Shown here: positions 10,562-19,696 of the stretch, in pieces
Layout of the letters: each line of letters opens with the position of its first letter
How positions within the stretch are numbered: position 1 is the first letter of the stretch
From: Sepioteuthis lessoniana
Lineage: Eukaryota; Mollusca; Cephalopoda; Myopsida; Loliginidae
DNA length: 64,000 bases
NCBI GenBank assembly: GCA_963585895.1
Contig: OY757912.1
Coordinates: 85,957,168-86,021,167 of the forward strand
Direction: 5' to 3'
Program-made: the position numbers and the translations under genes
The notes under the pieces: model-generated
What the model saw: only the letters and a program-made list of their open reading frames with translations
Told to the model about the DNA's origin: nothing
Database searches by the model: none

Positions 10562-10882
10562 GTGTTTATTATTTTTAATCGTAATTTTTCAAGTCTTCAA
10601 GTATTTTATAAATTTCTATGGCTATTTCGAGAGTGCCTACTAAAAATCAAAAATAATATTTACATTGATTATACAACTACTACACTATCTTATCGCCTCA
10701 CTTATCACCTTCCCCAAAACAGTGCCATAAAACACCATTTACTTATAAAACATAACTATAGCACTGACCAACTTACATCTTCCGATGTAAAGAAGATTCT
10801 CATTGATAATACAATAATTATATATAAAAATAATATCAAAAAACGATTACAAATCCTGGAAACCATATACATGAAAAATTAA
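10562..10882 (+). pseudogene. Penelope-like element, C-terminal GIY-YIG endonuclease region
   Basis: An open 106-residue frame ends with the signature of Penelope-like retroelements: NNIYIDYTTTTLSYRLTYHL, then SAIKHHL and TDQLTSSDVKKILIDNTIII, closing with a lysine-rich LQILETIYMKN. In GIY-YIG nucleases the second half of the motif is YIG. Here it reads YID, so a conserved glycine is lost. The upstream 30 residues look like ordinary AT-rich DNA, so the start is arbitrary. No reverse transcriptase core is present, so the copy is 5'-truncated. Confidence 0.7.
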
Positions 10883-10884
10883 AA

Positions 10885-11200
10885 ACAAACAAACAAATAA
10901 ATAAATAGCATTTAACACAGGCACCAACATATTAAATATTTTTAACAACTAAAATATCTAACTCTATTGGTAAACCTTTCCAACTGAGCGTTTTAAAACA
11001 AAAACGTTCCAACTGACAACTTCAAAACAAAACACTACAAATAATTAAAACAATAAAAACTTAAACAACAAAAGTATGGTCGAAAGTGCTTGGGCAGAAG
11101 ATATGGAAGAATTCCTTTACCACCTGGATCCCAACACAAGAAAAATAAAAGGAAGACTTGAAAAATTACAATAAAAAATAATAAACAGTGTTCGATTGTC
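10885..11200 (+). mobile_element. Likely PLE 3' untranslated region
   Basis: A-rich DNA with (CAAA)n and (AAAT)n runs directly after the GIY-YIG frame, and 'aataaa' near 11170-11180. Assigned by position only. A short frame (MVESAWAEDMEEFLYHLDPN at about 11075) is unrecognised. Confidence 0.35.
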
Positions 11201-11307
11201 TTAAAATAAAACTTACTTTGATAACAACTTTCTGCCTAAATATTCATTCTTCAAAATATGTCTACATGTATATATTTTCATGGATATTTCGATCGAGAGT
11301 GAATTGT

Positions 11308-11410
11308 ATTTTGGGCTTCGTTTCTTTGTGTTTAATGACATATCAACCTTCGGGGGAAATTTAATGCCAAAGCCATGCTTGGAGAAGTGCAGTATTGGTA
11401 CTATTTAACC
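11308..11410 (-). repeat. SINE3 copy, tail half (interrupted)
   Basis: Reverse tail 'tgacatatcaacc' and 'atttaatgccaaagcc', followed by 'ggtactatttaacc'. The copy is cut by the SINE1 at 11,411-11,704 and resumes afterwards. Confidence 0.8.
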
Positions 11411-11704
11411 ATATTTACCAACCCCTCCGCTCGGGCAGGATATGACACAAGGTCGGTTTTTAAGCGGAGTTTAACAGGTTTGAATTCAGAGTTTTCCTTC
11501 TCCTAGACTAGTTGCCTCACCAAGGCTGAAGAACCTAGTCTGCCCTACTACTTACCCATAGCTGGAGGGAGAATAATTGGATTCATACCTTTCCCAAGGG
11601 TATTAGTGCTATGTGAAATGCAATCAGTCTAGTCAAGGATTTGAACTCGAGTCGCCGGGTCCATTTCCTACGAAGATAACCATTACACCATGGGCACCTC
11701 CAAA
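11411..11704 (-). repeat. SINE1 copy inserted in a SINE3, perfect 17-bp duplication
   Basis: Best preserved SINE1 in the window. The tRNA-like head is on the right, with B box 'aggatttgaactcgagtcg' and A box region 'gataaccattacaccatggg'. It is flanked by 'attggtactatttaacc' at 11,394-11,410 and again at 11,705-11,721, an exact 17-bp duplication of SINE3 sequence. So SINE1 was active after this SINE3 landed. Confidence 0.92.
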
Positions 11705-11850
11705 ATTGGTACTATTTAACCTATTGCTGAGGATAAGAGGGTCAGTATCTTTCTAGAAGGCTATTCGTCCGAAAATGATCGCAATCGCGTGACTGGAGTT
11801 CGAACTCACTTTGTACGATGTCGCTGTCAGCCATTACACTACAGGAACTC
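11705..11850 (-). repeat. SINE3 copy, head half (interrupted)
   Basis: Continues the copy at 11,308: 'attgctgaggataagagg', then the head in reverse with B box 'ctggagttcgaactcac' and A box region 'cagccattacactacaggaa'. Confidence 0.8.
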
Positions 11851-12035
11851 CTCCAATAGAATTTTTATGATGAAAGTAATATAAACTTACTTTTTGCAAT
11901 TGAATAAAAAACAACTACGTTATTGGTTTCGGAGAATCTTCTGACTTTACCACGCTCTATTACTTGTAATTACATAGTTTACGTGCCTAATCATTTCTTT
12001 TAAAATTAAAACAGTGATCAGTTTCAAACTGATGG

Positions 12036-12516
12036 TGCTGTATAGCTACATAATACATCTGCCTGCAGAATCATAACGACGACACAATAAAGACGAGGGA
12101 CACAGTTCTTTAGAAAAATACACCTTTATTTGAAAGGGTTGTGTGTGAGAGGGAGTTGGAGACCGAACATAACTGAAACATATTGACCCCCACTCTATTG
12201 GTCATAACCGCGTTTCTTTTCCGTTCTCCTGGGCTGCTCAACCGGGGCCTGGGGGCCCACTCTACTGGGTGCTGGCTTTCTCTACCGCATCTTATCTCCA
12301 TCTCATCTGATCCCCAACTGATTGAACTTCCTGTGCACCGAGTTATATAATAGTTCCACGTCCACTTTTTTCTTGTGGGCGTCACAAATCGCACTCATTC
12401 AACCCGTCCACGGTCAAAGTTATATTCTGATATTCCTCGACCAGATGCACCTGTTATTTACACAGGTGCATTTCCTATTTTGACAGCCCAGCCGGGTCGG
12501 AGGTCAATATACAACA
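12036..12516 (-). mobile_element. LTR-1 solo LTR, copy 1
   Basis: 481 bp, ends tgctgtata...tatacaaca, a short inverted pair normal for LTRs (the other copies have tgttgtata). Read on the minus strand it has a 9-bp hairpin ('atgcacctg'/'caggtgcat', 12,445-12,471), a TATATAA box at about 12,344-12,350, and AATAAA near 12,125. The flanks atgg/atgt fit a 4-bp duplication with one change. No internal gag-pol region is present, so this is a solo LTR left by recombination. The 94-residue minus frame inside it is incidental. Confidence 0.85.
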
Positions 12517-13015
12517 ATGTGTGATGAGTGCATAGAAATAATCCTTTATTTTTTAACGTATGACTACATACATAAAAGCGACGTTCATTTGTCTTTATAT
12601 TTTAAATATTCATAATGATCAGCGTTCCTGATTACGTTGCTATGTCAACCTAGTCGATAGTTGAAAAGTTCTCTTATATTTGTTTTGTTTTTCCGAATCA
12701 TGTGTTTGATGTAGCCCACCCAAGGTTAAACATCATAATGAATATATAAACTCTCCATTTTTCAAGTCTTATTTCACTTCCACCAAATAGATGCGTAATA
12801 TATCATGAAAAATGAGTAAATAGATAAATAAATCCGATAGAAACAAGCGAGAAAAAAACAAGTTAGAAGCTAGATTTATAAATGGTATTTTTATGAGGCA
12901 GAAAATAAATAAATTACAAGCAAGATCTAGTTAAAAAAAAAGCTGGCAGTTTCACTGTGTGCTGCAATGTTTATTAGTCCGCAATGATTTTAAGAAGAAT
13001 CTAATCTCACCATTA
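12517..13015. other. AT-rich sequence, nothing recognised
   Basis: No repeat head, terminal repeat or coding motif noticed. Confidence 0.4.
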
Positions 13016-13019
13016 CTAT

Positions 13020-13095
13020 ATTTCACTTGTAACGAGCTTGGCTTGCAAAGAATAACTAATGAGTTTGATTCTCAGTGGGTGCCCCATATATATCC
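13020..13095 (+). repeat. tRNA-like fragment
   Basis: 'gagcttggcttgcaaagaat' and 'gagtttgattctcagtgggt' resemble the head of a small repeat also visible at 15,618-15,692 ('gcaagctaggctggcggata', 'gaatttgaatctcactgagt'). The second phrase sits where a B box would be. Too short to assign to a family. Confidence 0.4.
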
Positions 13096-13117
13096 CTTTC
13101 GCCACAGCTAAGTTAAC

Positions 13118-13450
13118 CTCTTAACAAAGTCGGCTGTGGATAAAGAAAACACCGACTGCATTACAGCAGAAGTGTAAGAGTCCCTTATCGAATGCACAAA
13201 ACTATCTGATGATGGTGCTCCGGTAATGCTGGAGCTTTGGGGAATGCAGAGTACTCCTTTATTGCCATTGCTCCCAGGTCCAGTTTGGCCCAAAGTGGTA
13301 GCACTTTATATGGTCCAATCTATAGGTCAATTAGAACTAAACTGTATACTTATGCTAAACTGAATTGTTTGGAATAGAACTGTTTATATTTATAAGAATA
13401 GATTAAATAACCTACAAAGGTTGATATGCCATAAAAGCAAACTAAACCAA
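13118..13450 (+). repeat. REP-A copy, short form (tail-to-tail pair, left)
   Basis: Head 'gaaaacaccgactgcattac', 'gcagagtactcctttattgc', one sub-repeat, and tail 'aataacctacaaaggttgat'. It faces the copy at 13,470-13,980 tail to tail with about 20 bp between them, so the pair could fold into a long hairpin if transcribed. Confidence 0.8.
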
Positions 13451-13469
13451 ACTCAGTTAACCTCGGTAA

Positions 13470-13980
13470 TGGTTAGTTTGTAGGTTGGTTGGCTTGAATG
13501 GCATATTAACCTTTGTAGGTTATTTAATGCCAAATCCATTTTGATAGGAATAATCAGTTCTATTTCAAACAATTCAATTTAGCATGAGTACACAGTTTAA
13601 TTGTCAAAAACATTTCTATTTCAAGTTTTTCAGTTTAGTCAAACAGTACTAATTCAAACAATTCTGTTTAGTATAAATATAGCTTTTGTCCACTCACAGA
13701 TAAATGTCAAAACAGTTCTATTACAAACAATTCAGTTTAGCATAAGTACGCAATTTAGTTCTATTTGACCCATAGATCAGGTTCTTCTACTCCGGGCCTG
13801 AGTGGACCTAATAACGATAGCAATGGAAGGGTACTCTGCATTTCCCAAGCTCCAGCATCATTGGAACTTCACAATCAGATTGTTTAGTGTCATATCTAGG
13901 ACGCTCGTTGGGGGTGTGTCTTACCTTCCTGCAGAGAAGTAGTCGGTGTATTCTACAGCCCCTGTTGATTCGGCAAATGT
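13470..13980 (-). repeat. REP-A copy (tail-to-tail pair, right)
   Basis: Tail 'catattaacctttgtaggtt', five sub-repeats with 'aaacaattcagtttagca', then the head in reverse: 'gggtactctgcatttcccaa', 'ctgcagagaagtagtcggtg', ending 'cccctgttgattcggc'. Confidence 0.85.
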
Positions 13981-14024
13981 TGTTATAGATAGCGAGTTAA
14001 GTTAGCAAATATTAACAAATTAGT

Positions 14025-14187
14025 TTGAATATCACCGAGTGCCCAACACATTTGACATTGTACATCAGTATACCTCAGTAAATAACACAGAAATTTGTAC
14101 GTTGTAATGGATAGTGAACTGGGTTTATTAGTCAGAATTGTCGCACTATCGGTTGTGGCTGAAGTATACACCGACAACACCCCATTA
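14025..14187 (+). repeat. Foldback element FB-1, left arm only
   Basis: 'caccgagtgcccaacacatt', 'acatcagtatacctcagtaa', 'aaatttgtacgttgtaatgg' and 'tgtggctgaagtatacaccg'. This is the same sequence as the arms of the foldback at 15,160-15,455. A SINE2 head follows at once, exactly as in that second copy. Confidence 0.75.
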
Positions 14188-14440
14188 GCCTAATGAGTAG
14201 AGTGTTGGCACAGTGGTCCGAGAGACCGGGTTTCAATCCCAGGTCGAGTCATACCAAACACTTAAGAAATGGTACATGATGCCGTCTTGCTTAACACTCA
14301 GCATTATTAGGTAAGGATCAAGTGTAAATTGGAGCAATTCAGGGAAAGAAGCGCGCTCTCCCCTACACATCGGTGTAGTAGGTATTGAAAAGGGAGCCTT
14401 CACGTCACTCTCGACTATGGTTGCCAACTTACTTATACCT
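14188..14440 (+). repeat. SINE2 copy
   Basis: tRNA-like head with 'gagtagagtgttggcacagt' and B box 'gtttcaatcccaggtcgagt', then the conserved body ('ttgcttaacactcagcatta', 'ctcccctacacatcggtgta') and 3' end 'gtcactctcgactatggttg'. Full length, about 250 bp. The A and B boxes suggest an internal pol III promoter. Confidence 0.85.
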
Positions 14441-14575
14441 GTATGACACTAAACTGCATCTAATGCTGAGGCTCTCGTCCTGAAACTTTGTGGAATGTGG
14501 AGTATCCTTTCATTGCTGTTACTCCCATGTGCACTCTGACTCGGAGCGGTATAGGGTTTCTCAATAGATATGGGA
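14441..14575 (+). repeat. REP-A fragment, head half
   Basis: 'gacactaaactgcatctaat', 'tggaatgtggagtatccttt' and 'actctgactcggagcggtat' give the front third of REP-A, cut off at about 14,575. Confidence 0.65.
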
Positions 14576-14579
14576 TTCA

Positions 14580-14980
14580 TGTGACAGCTAATAACTCTAC
14601 TAATATTAATGTCTTCCTTTTGGTTTCAGATTTGAAAATAGTATACTATCACAGCAATTAATTCTTGTTGACAATGTCTTGAACAAGAGAAGAAAAACAT
14701 TTGGGCGTCACTTCTTTTTTGGAAACAAAAATCATTTAAAACTGTCTCCAAATAGATGCAACCCTTTAATATGATAATGATTTATTACTAAGACAAGAAA
14801 CTCAAAGAAGATTCAATGTCCTTGAACCTGATATAACAACGATTAAAGAAAATTTTTATTTGATGTCTCTAGCTGAAAGGATACGTTTTTTTTACAGGAT
14901 TTGTTCCAAATAACCGCTATTGCGCTTGTTTCAGTAATAAATCATTATCATATCAATGAGTTGAATCTATTTTACTTGTC
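14580..14980. other. AT-rich sequence, nothing recognised
   Basis: No shared repeat or coding signature noticed. Confidence 0.4.
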
Positions 14981-14984
14981 AGGT

Positions 14985-15158
14985 TCCCATCTATTGGTCA
15001 ACTAATATACCATTTACAATACTTGAAACCATTTAATTGTGTGAAAACAACTGATTAATATGAGATAGAATTATATAGAATTAGATTACAATAATTGAAA
15101 CCATTTAAATATATTTAAACAAAAGAATTCTGGCCCCTTTAAAAATGTCACTCGCACA
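14985..15158 (+). repeat. REP-A copy, sub-repeat part (interrupted)
   Basis: 'cccatctattggtcaactaa' and two sub-repeats of 'acttgaaaccatttaattgt'. The copy stops at the FB-1 insertion and its tail resumes at about 15,456. Confidence 0.7.
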
Positions 15159-15159
15159 C

Positions 15160-15455
15160 TATTCGCTCACAATATTGTACAACAGTATACCTCAGTAAAT
15201 AACACAGAAATTTGTATGTTGTAACGGATAGTGAATTTGGCTTGTTATTCAGAATTGTCGCACTGACGGTTGTGGCTGAAGTATACACTGACTACACACC
15301 ATTAGCCTAATGAGTGGTCCGAGAGACCGGATTTCAATCCCAGGTCGAGTCATACCGAACAAACCCAGTTCACCATCCATTACAACATGCAAATTTCTGT
15401 GTTATTTAATGAGGTATACTGTTGTACAATGTCAAATGTGTGGGGCACTCGGTGA
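15160..15455 (+). mobile_element. Foldback element FB-1 with a SINE2 piece in its loop
   Basis: The left arm (about 15,172-15,240) and right arm (about 15,365-15,455) are inverted copies of each other, e.g. 'caacagtatacctcagtaaa' against 'ttaatgaggtatactgttg' on the right. The loop carries a shortened SINE2 head ('taatgagtggtccgagagac', B box 'atttcaatcccaggtcgagt') in which about 15 bp between the boxes are lost. The whole unit interrupts a REP-A. There is no transposase. The arms look like terminal inverted repeats of a non-autonomous element. Confidence 0.75.
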
Positions 15456-15515
15456 TTACAAACAGGATTTGGCATAAAATAACCCATACGTGTTGATATG
15501 CCATAAAACTCATTC
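15456..15515 (+). repeat. REP-A copy, tail (after FB-1)
   Basis: 'aacaggatttggcataaaat' and 'gtgttgatatgccataaaac' complete the copy begun at 14,985. Confidence 0.75.
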
Positions 15516-15714
15516 AAGCCAAATAATTGTAAGTTTGATTCTTAATGAATGTTCTCATACATCTTGTTTTGAGATCACAACTATTCTAAGTTTAATTAAC
15601 AACAGAGCATCTTGCATGGTACAATAGTTAGCAAGCTAGGCTGGCGGATAATAACTTCTGAATTTGAATCTCACTGAGTTTCCCCATACTTATAATCAAT
15701 TAGAAGTGCACTTA

Positions 15715-15950
15715 GCGTAACAGTAATTCTCGTCGGAAATGGAATCGGTGACCCGATTTCAAATCCTGGATAAGGCTGTTTGTGTTTCATATCGGTGTAA
15801 TACCTTTAGGAAAGGTATGAATCCAACTATTCTTGCTCCATATATAGGTAAACTGTAAGTCAGACTGGTTTCTTTATCCTAGATTACGTAACTAGTTTCG
15901 GAAAAAGAAAACTCAAAATTCTAAACATCTTTACTTAAAGACTGATATTG
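15715..15950 (+). repeat. SINE1 copy, diverged
   Basis: Head 'ctcgtcggaaatggaatcgg' with B box 'atttcaaatcctggataagg', body 'taatacctttaggaaaggta' and 'tataggtaaactgtaagtca', tail decayed. It ends against the LTR-2 at 15,954. Confidence 0.65.
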
Positions 15951-15953
15951 AGT

Positions 15954-16493
15954 TGTAATATAATAGCCGAGGGATTTCGTTTTAAATATCATGCCTTTGG
16001 GTTTAGTTAGGCTGAGAACCTTTCGGCTCAGCACATGGGTTAGTTAGGGGCAAACTTGAGCACAAGTGTTGACGCGCGTGCGGGAAGGATGTGTCGTTCA
16101 CAGATGTCCAAATAAAAATCCCAGAGAAAGGTTGACCAGTGGATGTGAATGACGTCATGCATAGGAAGCGCGCGCGGAGGATTTTGGAGATTTCGAAAAA
16201 GTCGTCGAGTTGAGAACTTAACACCGAACGAGAAGGGTCGACTTTCGGGGCTCGCTGAAGCCAGACGAATTTGCGCGCTACGGGCGCCGCACGATATGGA
16301 GTGGGGAAAGAAAGAATGTGTATCTCTCTCCTTGTGTCGAAGAACCTTTAAACTCAAAGGTAATAAAAAGTTTCGTACCTGAACTAAGAAGTCGTTACGT
16401 GTTTTTCGTGTTTCGGGATTCCTATATTCTATGTATATATGTTATGAACATTCTATGTACGTTTGACACATATTCATGTATGGGTATGTTACA
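15954..16493 (+). mobile_element. LTR-2 solo LTR, copy 1
   Basis: 540 bp, begins tgtaatataatagcc, ends gggtatgttaca, and is flanked on both sides by gagt (15,950-15,953 and 16,494-16,497), an exact 4-bp duplication. U3 is unusually GC-rich and holds TGACGTCA at 16,150-16,157. AATAAA lies at 16,362-16,367. No internal retroelement region is attached. The roughly 75-105-residue frames on both strands are by-products of the GC-rich U3. Confidence 0.9.
16150..16157. promoter_or_regulatory. TGACGTCA palindrome in LTR-2 U3
   Basis: A perfect cAMP-response-element-type site, kept in the same place in the second LTR-2 (22,691-22,698). It is likely part of the LTR promoter. Binding is inferred from the motif only. 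Confidence 0.55.
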
Positions 16494-16497
16494 GAGT

Positions 16498-16950
16498 CAC
16501 AAGCATTCCATCGTAGAGGAGTTGAGTTTGTTTATGCTTTAACCTTATGCCACATCGACACTAAGCATCGTAGATACTTTATTTTGAATAGGATATTGAC
16601 GATTTCTGTTTTACCTTCCATGAAACTTATCAGAAACTAATTACTTACTCCTGTAGGATGCAAATTCTTTTATCTTAATTGGCAGCAGAAATAACAGGTT
16701 GGAATGGGTTTGAAGGTCCCTTAAGTGAAAAAAAAAATGCGGAAAATAAATTAAAACAATTGAATTAAGTTGTTAAAGTAAAATTCCCCTTGGTAGGCAG
16801 GAGTACAAAGAAGATGCTTGTTTCGAAAATGCGACGGTATTCTTGGTCCTAACAGAAAATCTGGCGCCGCCAAAAGCACACTGGCACACGAACATACTCG
16901 TACTGGAGCCTGGATGGCGCGAAAACTGACTGCAACGGCGAGCATAAGTG
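16498..16950. other. No gene recognised
   Basis: Mixed sequence. The 16,820-16,950 part is less AT-rich and carries overlapping minus-strand frames that match nothing I know. Confidence 0.4.
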
Positions 16951-16961
16951 CGGTTTAAGAA

Positions 16962-16990
16962 GAGAGAGAGAGATAGAGAGAGAGAGAGAA

Positions 16991-17036
<46 letters not shown>
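16962..17036. repeat. (GA)n with (GATA)n core and poly-G
   Basis: Purine-rich microsatellite with a GATA block at about 16,990-17,008 and a G run at 17,031-17,036. Confidence 0.9.
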
Positions 17037-17037
<1 letters not shown>

Positions 17038-17039
17038 AA

Positions 17040-17500
17040 GAAGTTAAATATGGCAACTGACAATGTACATTGCCTTCTGGCATCGGCTGTCACTTTGAAA
17101 AATCCTACTTATTAAAAGGTAGATAACGACATCGACAAGGAGGAAGAGGAAGCAATAGAAGTTTAGGAATAACAATATGGCGGCTGAATTGTAGATGGAG
17201 TGTTAAGGGCAATAATCACTGTTTCCTTGTCACACATTGCATGTCACCACAACTGCACCGAGTACCCTCTTTCCTACCATGTCTGTTTAATTTACCGGTG
17301 TATTCTTTATTTCTTACTGCTAATTTTCTTGACATGCTCTCAACTGTATGTATATAGAAGTGTTTATCCCATAGTTTCAAATACTATGTCTCTGTCTATC
17401 TCTGTCTTTATTGCCATCCTATCTATTTATATCCTATTTACAAGAGGTGTGTAGTTTAGGTCAGTTTTTTAAAGGGCTCCTTTTAAGGATATATATTTTG
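17040..17500. other. No gene recognised
   Basis: The 84-residue plus frame at 17,200-17,454 is hydrophobic (LLLIFLTCSQLYVY, ISVFIAILSIYILF) but comes from pyrimidine-rich DNA and has no family signature. Confidence 0.35.
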
Positions 17501-17504
17501 ATAT

Positions 17505-17755
17505 AGAAGTATCTATGTAATCGGTGGCCCGAGTTCAAATCCTGGGCCAGGCTGATTACGTTTAGTTTCACATTTTGGAAAGGTATGAATCAATCTGTTC
17601 CCACCCCAGCTCTGGGTAAATAGTTGTGAAGAGTGGGCTCTTTAGCCTTGGTTTGGCAACTTGCCTTGGTAGGAAAACTCTGAACAACTCTAATCCGTTT
17701 AAAAATTAACCTTGTATCACATTCTGCTCGTAGCGGAGGGGTTAGGTAAATACTC
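17505..17755 (+). repeat. SINE1 copy
   Basis: B box 'agttcaaatcctgggccagg', body 'ttggaaaggtatgaatcaat' and 'cagctctgggtaaatagttg', tail 'cggaggggttaggtaaat'. The A box is lost. Confidence 0.75.
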
Positions 17756-18049
17756 TTCTTGGTATAAGCTTGTTAGACAGGGATTCGACCCCGCAAGACA
17801 TATACTGCCTTTCAACCAGCTCATTTCATTTCATTATAACAGGTCTCGTTACTTTTTTCTACTTACAAAACCAGTTAATAAATAAATGTCATTTCACATA
17901 TTATGATGATGTTTTTTCAAAATCTTAATAGACGTAGTGCTTCACAAAGTATTCACTCCAAAAGATTAGACAAATGCACGTGGATTTTATACTACAATAT
18001 CAGACACTGTTGTTGGGTTGATCTTTTTGGCTACATACTTCCTAGATTT
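17756..18049. other. Possible tRNA-like fragment plus unassigned sequence
   Basis: 'ggtataagcttgttagacag' and 'ggattcgaccccgcaag' at about 17,760-17,800 resemble A- and B-box remnants. Nothing else is identified. Confidence 0.3.
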
Positions 18050-18152
18050 CCAGAAATAGAGCCTCACCATCAGATGTAGTTTTGTGTCATTGCCAAGGGG
18101 TGTCTTAACTCCTATTAAGGGAGTAGCAAACGTATTGTAAGCCAAACTGGCA
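18050..18152 (-). repeat. REP-A fragment, head part
   Basis: 'gcctcaccatcagatgtagt' and 'ggggtgtcttaactcctatt' match the reversed head of REP-A. Both ends are missing. Confidence 0.6.
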
Positions 18153-18473
18153 GGGCGGCTGTCATTTTGAGTCTTCTTAAAAAAAAAAAGATAAAACGTG
18201 TTTAATTCAAATTCGCCATGTTTTGTATTTGTGCCCTTTTACAAAAATAAAGACAAATGAAAATCAACCTTGGATCAAGTCAAAAAAAATAAAATAGAAA
18301 CTAATGAACATCCAGGCGCCAATTTGGGAGGGAAAAATCTGACTCACGCGGTAGGTGATTCTAAACCCTGTTTCAACTGATACACGTTTACTGTAAAAAC
18401 AGCTAACGAAACTTAGCAGACCACGACAGACCCTATCAAAAATACCACAACATACGACGGCAGACTTCATCAT

Positions 18474-18910
18474 CATCATCATGTCGCGCTGGTAGCACGG
18501 ATATCCCTGACCCTCTCTCGCCACTCCTCCCTATCGTTTATCGCCCTAGGTAGGTCTTCAGGACAACATCCCGTATCCTCACATAGCTGCTGAATGTATG
18601 TTCGTGTTGGTCGTCCTGCTTTTGCACGGCCATGTGTGGGGGTCCATAAGAGTACATCTCTTATGAGTTCGTCCCTGCTTCTCCAGCAGTGTCCTGCATG
18701 TCTGGTTCGTCTAACTTGAATAGTTTTCGTGATAGGGGGCAGGTGGCCGTACAGTTGGTGTCTTGTGGGGTGTTGCCGCAAGGACTTGTTCAAGATTGCA
18801 CGCAGCATTCTTGTGTAATTGCCATCTAGCTTCTTCTCCAGCCGTTTTGTTAGCGTCCATGTAGTGCACCCATATAGCAGTATCGATGTGACCGCTGCCT
18901 TTCGTTGTGT
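18474..18910 (-). pseudogene. LINE-W ORF2 C-terminus, open frame
   Basis: The best LINE-W coding remnant. From about 18,905 down to 18,479 the minus frame is uninterrupted: [80 protein letters not shown] and [16 protein letters not shown]. The (ATC)n at 18,470-18,482 is the minus-strand (ATG)n tail. The N-terminal 110 residues of the 257-residue frame come from the (CA)n repeat at 18,938-19,256 and are not part of the element. No reverse transcriptase or endonuclease domain remains. Confidence 0.85.
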
Positions 18911-18937
18911 ATAATTTAATATAATACGAAATACTAA

Positions 18938-19260
18938 AACACACACGCGCGTGCACACACACACACACGCACGCAGCAACACACACGCACTCACACACAT
19001 GCACACACGCACACAGACGCGCGCACACGCACCCCCCGATATACTAAAACGCACTCTCACATACACGCATGCACACATGCTAAAACACACGCACACGCAC
19101 GAACATTCTAAAATATGCATACGTATACACACACACGCACACATGCACACAAATGCACATATACACGCATACACACAAACGCACACATTTACACATATAC
19201 ATACACACAAACGTACACACGCACACATGCACACATATACGCACATGCACACATAGACAA
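18938..19260. repeat. Long imperfect (CA)n tract
   Basis: About 320 bp of ACAC with frequent ACGC, ATGC and ATAC variants, plus a partial internal duplication ('atactaaaacgcactctcac' after 'aatactaaaacacacacgcg'). It ends in A-rich DNA. The cysteine-valine-rich minus-strand frame is a translation of this repeat. Confidence 0.9.
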
Positions 19261-19475
19261 TTAAAAAAAAATATACAATCTAAAAAAAAAAGCTTTTTCT
19301 TTATTAGGATTTTTATTACTCCTGGTGAAACATATGATCATAACGAATGTTATTAGTACTATTCATGACCAAACTCTACAGTTTTATCAAAATACCATTC
19401 TAACCAAAAATAAAATTACATAAACATATGTATAAATGAGATGCATTCACTTTTGGATTGCTATGTATTTTTGAT

Positions 19476-19690
19476 GAGGTTGTCGCTGTTGTGGAGAGAT
19501 TAACTTACGGGGCCGCAACGTCATAGTTTGCGAGTTCGAACTCAAGGCGTTCACTAGGGAAAAGTATGAAACACCTTCCCTACCGAAAGCTCTCTGCTAA
19601 ATAGTACAACTAGTATCATTCAAAAAGGATGGCTTTTGCATCGAATAACCCGCGAGTGTTGATATGCCAGGAGACAAAGAAACCAAACCA
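19476..19690 (+). repeat. SINE3 copy, diverged
   Basis: Head with B box 'gcgagttcgaactcaagg', body 'gaaaagtatgaaacaccttc', tail 'cgaataacccgcgagtgttg' and 'atatgccaggagac'. Confidence 0.65.
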
Positions 19691-19696
19691 TATTTT

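Noticed and set aside
12110..12394. 94-residue frame inside LTR-1, and similar frames in the other copies
   Set aside because: Lies across the TATA and polyadenylation region of an LTR. Not conserved as an open frame among the three copies.
16150..16157. Host CRE promoter with a downstream gene
   Set aside because: The site is inside a solo LTR and no host coding region lies downstream.
16040..16357. GC-rich frames in LTR-2 as an exon
   Set aside because: The same sequence at 22,505-23,025 has different, shorter frames, and the 4-bp duplications define an LTR.
15954..16493. Endogenous retrovirus with envelope or gag-pol
   Set aside because: Only LTR sequence is present in LTR-1, LTR-2 and LTR-3. 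No internal genes or primer-binding site adjoin them.
18479..19252. 257-residue minus-strand frame as a single gene
   Set aside because: The first 110 or so residues are translated (CA)n repeat. Only the C-terminal half, from the LINE-W element, is real coding ancestry.
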